Below are positions 6,472-10,198 of a DNA stretch of 10,198 bases, piece by piece. The position numbers were made by a program, and so were the translations under genes. Position 1 is the first letter of the stretch. The number at the start of each line of letters is the position of its first letter. The notes below the pieces were generated by a model that was given only the letters and a program-made list of their open reading frames with translations, was not told the origin of the DNA and made no database searches. Source of the DNA: Candidatus Iainarchaeum sp. (GTDB lineage: Archaea; Iainarchaeota; Iainarchaeia; Iainarchaeales; JAAZKV01); the NCBI GenBank assembly GCA_026397035.1, contig JAPLVQ010000139.1, positions 1 through 10,198 on the forward strand. Reading direction: 5' to 3'.

Positions 6472-6478
6472 AAAAAAA
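6472..6478 (-). terminator. Oligo-T terminator candidate after phoU
   Basis: A run of seven T on the minus strand lies about 64 bases past the phoU stop, and oligo-T tracts can terminate archaeal RNA polymerase. A second, shorter T5 run follows near 6430-6434. The rest of 6271-6541 holds only the operon promoter; small ORFs there look random. Confidence 0.35.
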
Positions 6479-6541
6479 GTAGAAGCCAAATTTAATCGAG
6501 CTCAAGAAGTTAGATTTATTTTTAATTTTTAGAATTGTGTT

Positions 6542-7570
6542 TTAGTTTTTTACTGCAAAGCAAGATTCACACTTTAAATCAATCGCTAATTCAGTTAGTG
6601 AAATCATGAATCTTGCAATTTTCTTTAAATGATGAAGTAATTCTTTTTCATAGTTATTGCCTAAAGGATAAAGCTTTTTTACGGTTTCAGCAAGTTCATG
6701 ATCATTCTCAAAGATTTTTATCGCTTTTTGCTTTGTCGGACTGTAAAATAATTCATTATATGCTTCTATTTGGGAGTTAATATCTTTAAAGAAAACCAGG
6801 GCTGGTTTTCCATAGTTTTTGCTTTCTATTAATGCATGCTGTGCAATTCTTTTGTACTCGTCCCCTACCATTTCAAGGAGAAATATGGTTGAATACATTG
6901 CGGGCGTTTTCTTGTAATCCTCATACCCTTTAACGCTTAGTACTCTTAAGCAATAGTCCTCAAACCTGTCTAAATTAGTGTCAATCATGTGAATGCTTTT
7001 CAGTACAGAGAGATCATTTTTGTCTATTGCGGTTAATATGTCATCCCCTGTAGAAACAAGCAACATTTGAATTCTTCTTAGAGCGTTTCCAAACTCGTTA
7101 TAAGATATTTCCCCAAATTGTTTAACAATAACATAATTCGGTCTTTGTTCTGTTATTTCTACACCAATAAATCTGTTAATTATTGCTTGTACTGCATCAA
7201 GCGCGGTTAGTTTTAACGAGCTTTTTTTTGGCAATTCTCCTCTATATATCCAGTCAGTCATGTCATGTGAGAATTCCAAAAACCTTTCCTTATCGTCCTC
7301 TATTCCGCCAAAATTAATCTTTATTTCATCATATCCCGCCCTGTACGCAGAAGAAATAAATCTCCAAATTAGCTGGTTAGGCAGACCAGTAATATCAATT
7401 TCTATTTTCCCAAAAGATTCTTTATTATTTTCAGCGTTAATTATGAGGGTTTTGCCTTGTTCTATAACATCAATTTCAGCCCCGGCCTTTACCCCTTGGG
7501 AATTCGCCCACTTTATTGGCAGAGTTAATGTATATGTATTATGCCCTTGTTTGATTACTTTTCGTTTCAC
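6542..7570 (-). CDS. phoU: AbrB/SpoVT-PhoU domain phosphate-uptake regulator
   Basis: The N-terminus KRKVIKQGHNTYTLTLPIKW followed by VKAGAEIDVIEQGKTLII is a swapped-hairpin SpoVT/AbrB-type DNA-binding domain. From about residue 140 the protein is all-helical with PhoU-like repeats (EFGNALRRIQMLLVSTGDD, LEMVGDEYKRIAQHALIES, LLHHLKKIARFMISLTELAI). This architecture is common in archaea, where the protein is thought to bind DNA and modulate phosphate transport. I prefer GTG 7570 (MKRKVIKQG, 342 residues), the form usual for archaeal homologues, with GGGGGCG nine bases upstream. TTG 7588, six codons earlier, is the alternative. No pst transporter gene is in the window. It is divergent from the Imm1-like gene across an AT-rich region that may contain its own operator. 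Confidence 0.88.
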   Translation of the reverse strand: MKRKVIKQGHNTYTLTLPIKWANSQGVKAGAEIDVIEQGKTLIINAENNKESFGKIEIDITGLPNQLIWRFISSAYRAGYDEIKINFGGIEDDKERFLEFSHDMTDWIYRGELPKKSSLKLTALDAVQAIINRFIGVEITEQRPNYVIVKQFGEISYNEFGNALRRIQMLLVSTGDDILTAIDKNDLSVLKSIHMIDTNLDRFEDYCLRVLSVKGYEDYKKTPAMYSTIFLLEMVGDEYKRIAQHALIESKNYGKPALVFFKDINSQIEAYNELFYSPTKQKAIKIFENDHELAETVKKLYPLGNNYEKELLHHLKKIARFMISLTELAIDLKCESCFAVKN

Positions 7571-7654
7571 TCTTAATTTCGCCCCCAAAAAGCTTCAAGT
7601 ATATATTGGAGCGAAAAATATATAATATGATTGTTCACTATATATATCTTTAAA

Positions 7655-7685
7655 ATATATTCACTGTATAATATATTGAATATAT
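7655..7685. promoter_or_regulatory. Operator-like palindrome upstream of phoU
   Basis: ATATATTCA (7655-7663) and TGAATATAT (7677-7685) are perfect 9-bp inverted arms separated by 13 bases. The site lies some 85-115 bases upstream of the phoU start. Its symmetry would suit a dimeric regulator, possibly the AbrB domain of PhoU acting on its own gene. The high AT content lowers its statistical weight. Confidence 0.35.
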
Positions 7686-7877
7686 GTTTAATAGTAAAAA
7701 TATCTCCTATCAAAACAAGGATTATGAGTGTTTAAACCCCTTCAAATAGAACTACCCGCCCCATAAATTAATTCCTTTTTTATTGTCTTAAATTCTATTG
7801 CTTAAAACAGGCTAAATCACCCCCTATTCACAACTCTCTTGAATTAGACTGCTTAATGATTTTTTAGGTCAACTGTC

Positions 7878-7916
7878 TTAAATATAAATTGCACGGACAT
7901 TAAATATTGCAGGTGA
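7878..7916 (+). promoter_or_regulatory. TATA box and Shine-Dalgarno of the Imm1-like gene
   Basis: TTAAATATAA (7878-7887) is a good box A and predicts a start near 7909. AGGTGA at 7911-7916 is a strong Shine-Dalgarno match only four bases before GTG 7921. The spacing is short, but it fixes the GTG as the likely start. Confidence 0.5.
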
Positions 7917-7920
7917 GTAC

Positions 7921-8328
7921 GTGTATTTTATAGATAAAATAATTGAAAATGATTTAAATAATTCTAATGAAGAAAGCATAGATGCTGAAGTTAAGTGTAC
8001 TGAATTAATTCAGGTAAAGGAAGCTATTGACAGGATTAATGGAACAAACAAGACAGCAGTTGTTCTCAAGAAGGATGATTCTAATTTCATGATTATCGGC
8101 GGGGGTCAGAATGGAAAGTACATTGTTAACGCTTACATTAAGGGCAAAATGTACTCCATGGCAAATAAATTTAACGTTCCAAAAGATTCTATTGAACTCA
8201 TTGTTGGCGGTAAAGCAGGTATTCATCAATCAAAGTACTGCTTAAACCTTGAAATGGTTCTGGAATCAGCAAAGCACTTCGCTTTAAGAGGAGCGCTCGC
8301 GCAGACATTTAACTGGGAAACAAAATAA
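7921..8328 (+). CDS. Imm1-like immunity protein
   Basis: A 135-residue soluble protein starting at GTG, chosen for its adjacent AGGTGA and TATA box. After a variable acidic N-terminus, residues 31-69 read VKEAIDRINGTNKTAVVL, then FMIIGGGQNGKYIV. Residues 91-133 read IELIVGGKAG..., then LEMVLESAKHFALRG and FNWE. This order (alpha helix with a leucine/isoleucine-aspartate pair, strand, glycine pair followed by YVV-like strand, VGG, then a helix ending in FxxxGxxxxxxxW) resembles the Imm1 family of polymorphic-toxin immunity proteins. Those proteins neutralise a cognate nuclease or deaminase toxin inside the cell. No toxin is visible next to it, so it would be an orphan immunity gene, or a housekeeping relative. 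The match is from pattern memory and is moderate. Confidence 0.55.
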   Translation: MYFIDKIIENDLNNSNEESIDAEVKCTELIQVKEAIDRINGTNKTAVVLKKDDSNFMIIGGGQNGKYIVNAYIKGKMYSMANKFNVPKDSIELIVGGKAGIHQSKYCLNLEMVLESAKHFALRGALAQTFNWETK

Positions 8329-8508
8329 AGTTCTTTTACAGTAATTTCAAATCCAGAATTTCTCATCTCAGAATGTCCTCTTTTCGGGATTCCTCAACTC
8401 CCATTTACTTACTTTCGAGAAACTCCCTTCAATCAAACCCCCCGCAAAAACCTCTTGTCAAAACACCCTGCTAAAAATAATTTTACAACTTGCCAAAGTG
8501 AACCAGAA
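8329..8508. other. Pyrimidine-rich spacer with repeat-like fragments
   Basis: The stretch between the Imm1-like gene and the radical SAM promoter is C/T-rich on the plus strand. Its minus strand contains CATTCTGAGA and AAATTCTGGA about 17 bases apart, resembling units of the 18-bp repeat in the aminotransferase gene. No credible ORF or structured RNA was recognised. Confidence 0.3.
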
Positions 8509-8516
8509 TTTATAAG
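8509..8516 (+). promoter_or_regulatory. TATA box of the radical SAM gene
   Basis: TTTATAAG is centred about 27 bases before the ATG at 8540. Transcription should therefore begin at or within two or three bases of the start codon, giving a leaderless mRNA. No Shine-Dalgarno sequence is present, which agrees. Confidence 0.55.
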
Positions 8517-8539
8517 CTTTTTGGATTACAAAATAGAAA

Positions 8540-10012
8540 ATGGCTTCAGCTAAAACGGCATCTGATAATAACGATTCAGCAAGGCAAATGGCTCAAATGG
8601 TGGAAGCTGTTTTGGGTAATCCTCTTTCGCGCGACTTAATAAAATTCTGTACCAAGAGATGCAAGTGCGGGAGAAGAGTAGAGCTGGCGCTTGAAGTTCT
8701 TTCAGGCATCAAACCAAAGCTTTGTCCAAAATGCGCCCTGGCATCGAAAATAATCAATTACATGATTACTTCCATCACAAAAAAGAATAATATTAAAGAT
8801 TCTGATTTAATGGCGTGTATAAAGGAGCCTTACTGGAGAAGGGGACTTGCCACTACTCTTGAAGGAATTGCAGAGTTTGGAATAAAAAAACCTTTCACGG
8901 GCTCAGCGCCTTTCTTAATAGTATGGAACATCACTAAAGCCTGTAATTTGGCGTGCAAGCATTGCTACGAGAATACCCATGTAAAAGCACCCGATGAATT
9001 GACCACTCAAGAAGCACTTGATGCCGTTGATTACCTTGCCGAACAGGGCTTAGCATATATTGCAGTTTCCGGCGGGGAGCCTTTAATGAGACCCGATTTT
9101 TTCCAAATCGCTGAAAAGATGAAGGAAAAGGGAATCGCTTTAAGCATTGCGACTAACGGGACATTAATCACAAAAGAGACTGCAAAGAAACTAAAAAGCG
9201 TTAATTGCCTTTACGCCCAAGTATCTGTTGACGGCGCGACGGCAAAAACCCACAATTCTTTTAGGGGAAGGAATAGTTTTGAGCAAACTCTTGAGGGGAT
9301 AAAAAATTTGGTTGCTGAAGGGATAATTGTGGGAATTTCTTGCACGGTTACAAGATTCAATATTAGAGAAGTTGAGAAAGAAATTGATTTGGCTGAAAAA
9401 ATCGGCGCTTCAATTTTCATGCATTATAATTTCATTCCTGTCGGAAGAGGTACAGAAATAGCAAAATATGATATTTCGCCAAAACAAAGAGAAGAATTAA
9501 TGTTGACTCTTGCAAAACAGAATGGAAAGAGAAAAGTTACTCTGCTCTCAACCGCGCCCCAATATGCAAGGGTTTGTTCGGGTTTTTCAATTGCTTCCCT
9601 TTCACATTTTGATGTTTTTGGCACTAATCCCGAAATGACAAAGTCCTCGGCTTTTTTAGCTGATTTTGTAGGCGGGTGCGGCACTGGAAGATTATACCTC
9701 GCGATGGAACCTAACGGGGACATCAAACCTTGCGTTTTTATTCCAATTAAGATTGGAAATATTAAGAACAGGAATTTTGACAAAATTTGGAGGGAAGACA
9801 AGAGCCTTCTTGAATTAAGAGACAGAAAGTCCTTCAAAGGTAATTGCGGCTACTGCAAATTCACTTCTTCCTGCGGGGGTTGCCGAGCAAGAGCCCTTGG
9901 TTACTTTGATTCATTAAGCGCGCCTGACCCGGGATGCGTACTAAACCAGAAATATTGGGATAAAATAGTGAAGGGAAAAACAAAAAAGAAGAAAAACAAG
10001 AAAAAGAAATAA
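8540..10012 (+). CDS. Radical SAM/SPASM protein with N-terminal cysteine module
   Basis: A 490-residue protein. The radical SAM cluster motif is CNLACKHC (Cys135, Cys139, Cys142), which binds the [4Fe-4S] cluster that cleaves S-adenosylmethionine. SGGEPL (177-182), ATNGTLI (204-210) and VSVDGA (229-234) are the usual core strands. A C-terminal SPASM-type domain supplies Cys380, Cys398, Cys436, Cys439, Cys445, Cys448 and Cys466 (CGYCKFTSSCGGC), enough for auxiliary clusters. Before the core, CTKRCKCG (37-44) and LCPKC (61-65) form an extra five-cysteine module that may bind zinc or another cluster. The linker WRRGLATTLEGIAEFGIKKP is characteristic of a conserved archaeal group related to PqqE/AhbC/AhbD-type maturases. 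The C-terminus is a lysine tail (KTKKKKNKKKK). The exact reaction, whether peptide modification or cofactor synthesis, is unknown, and no precursor peptide is visible. It has its own promoter and converges on pyrB. Confidence 0.88.
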   Translation: MASAKTASDNNDSARQMAQMVEAVLGNPLSRDLIKFCTKRCKCGRRVELALEVLSGIKPKLCPKCALASKIINYMITSITKKNNIKDSDLMACIKEPYWRRGLATTLEGIAEFGIKKPFTGSAPFLIVWNITKACNLACKHCYENTHVKAPDELTTQEALDAVDYLAEQGLAYIAVSGGEPLMRPDFFQIAEKMKEKGIALSIATNGTLITKETAKKLKSVNCLYAQVSVDGATAKTHNSFRGRNSFEQTLEGIKNLVAEGIIVGISCTVTRFNIREVEKEIDLAEKIGASIFMHYNFIPVGRGTEIAKYDISPKQREELMLTLAKQNGKRKVTLLSTAPQYARVCSGFSIASLSHFDVFGTNPEMTKSSAFLADFVGGCGTGRLYLAMEPNGDIKPCVFIPIKIGNIKNRNFDKIWREDKSLLELRDRKSFKGNCGYCKFTSSCGGCRARALGYFDSLSAPDPGCVLNQKYWDKIVKGKTKKKKNKKKK

Positions 10013-10062
10013 TGATAAGCTAAAAAATCACTTTTTGTAACAATTATAAAACTCCTTATAAA
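10013..10062. terminator. Convergent terminator region
   Basis: Fifty bases separate two convergent stops. A T5 run (10032-10036) serves the plus strand and a T6 run on the minus strand (10027-10022) lies past the pyrB stop. These suit archaeal oligo-T termination in both directions; no strong hairpin was found. Confidence 0.35.
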
Positions 10063-10198
10063 CTAGCCTTCCCCAAGAAGGTGTTCAAGGAGCGCCATTC
10101 TAATATATAACCCATTTTCCGCCTGCCTAAAGTAAGCAACTCTTTTGTCTTCTTGTTCTAATTTTATTGGCAGATTAATTTCCTCAACGTGCGGTAAG
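10063..10198 (-). CDS. pyrB: Aspartate carbamoyltransferase catalytic chain, C-terminal fragment
   Basis: The last 44 codons of a gene whose 5' end lies beyond the window. The frame reads LPHVEEI, then [20 protein letters not shown], ending LLGEG. This matches the conserved end of PyrB (HPLPRVDEI followed by YFxQAxxGxxxRMALL), where the leucine-proline loop forms part of the carbamoyl phosphate and aspartate site. PyrB condenses carbamoyl phosphate and L-aspartate in the first committed step of pyrimidine synthesis. The regulatory chain PyrI, if present, would have to lie outside the window, since nothing resembling it follows the stop. The ending is at the normal position, so this is truncation by the window and not decay. 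Confidence 0.9.
   Translation of the reverse strand, partial: LPHVEEINLPIKLEQEDKRVAYFRQAENGLYIRMALLEHLLGEG

Larger units (their letters stand above)
7589..7920. other. Divergent intergenic region between phoU and the Imm1-like gene
   Basis: About 330 bases without a credible gene. The phoU-proximal part (7595-7700) is extremely AT-rich and holds TTCAC-TATATA-type repeats (TTCACTATATA at 7634-7644, TTCACTGTATA at 7660-7670), a TATA candidate for phoU on the minus strand around 7615-7628, and a 9-bp-arm palindrome. The distal part carries two copies of TGTCTTAAAT (7784-7793 and 7874-7883), the second merging into the TATA box of the Imm1-like gene. The middle (7700-7870) shows nothing I can assign. 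Confidence 0.5.

Noticed and set aside
7260..7625. Plus-strand 121-codon ORF opposite phoU
   Set aside because: It is the mirror of the conserved AbrB-PhoU coding sequence and has no features of its own.
7784..7883. Two TGTCTTAAAT copies as a regulatory direct repeat
   Set aside because: Only two 10-bp copies 90 bases apart in AT-rich DNA, one of them overlapping a TATA box; too weak to call.
9424..9837. Minus-strand 137-codon ORF inside the radical SAM gene
   Set aside because: It overlaps the conserved SPASM region on the other strand; no promoter or family resemblance.

Overview
The window looks like a piece of a low-GC archaeal chromosome, most likely from a DPANN-type lineage (Woesearchaeota/Pacearchaeota-like). 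This is inferred from an AbrB-PhoU fusion regulator of the archaeal kind, TATA-box-like promoters about 25-35 bases upstream of several starts, very short or absent leaders, GTG/TTG starts and 4-base ATGA overlaps between cotranscribed genes. No rRNA, tRNA or CRISPR array was seen. The lineage is not proven by the sequence alone.

Left part (1-1460) is decaying accessory DNA. A small unknown gene (27-422, minus) keeps its TATA box but carries an in-frame TGA. Next to it lies a fragment of an apbE-like flavin transferase gene (469-962, minus). This fragment is split by a 141-bp element (754-894) with perfect 13-bp terminal inverted repeats and a perfect 8-bp target duplication; removing the element restores an uninterrupted ApbE motif. 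An unrecognised plus-strand ORF (937-1458) begins inside the apbE relic. At 1486-2580 (minus) is a membrane-anchored protein ending in a HicA-like toxin domain, with no visible HicB.

Centre (2655-6270, minus) is a tightly coupled three-gene operon, transcribed as class III PLP aminotransferase, then inositol-monophosphatase-family phosphatase, then zinc-dependent medium-chain dehydrogenase. Both junctions are ATGA overlaps. Oxidation, transamination and dephosphorylation together suggest synthesis or turnover of an amino-polyol, aminocyclitol or amino sugar; the substrate is unknown. A degenerate 18-bp tandem repeat encodes a hexapeptide-repeat N-terminal extension on the aminotransferase. 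A second array with the same period and similar units lies across the aminotransferase/phosphatase junction and is read in two different frames.

Right part: an AbrB-PhoU regulator (6542-7570, minus) is divergent from a small Imm1-like immunity protein gene (7921-8328, plus). They are separated by 350 bases containing an AT-rich operator-like palindrome. A radical SAM/SPASM protein with an extra N-terminal cysteine module follows (8540-10012, plus). It converges on the 3' end of pyrB (aspartate carbamoyltransferase), which runs off the window.

The points most worth following up are the MITE-like insertion in apbE, the 18-bp repeat that has invaded coding sequence on both sides of a gene junction, the uncharacterised aminotransferase-phosphatase-dehydrogenase operon, and the orphan toxin-like and immunity-like genes.
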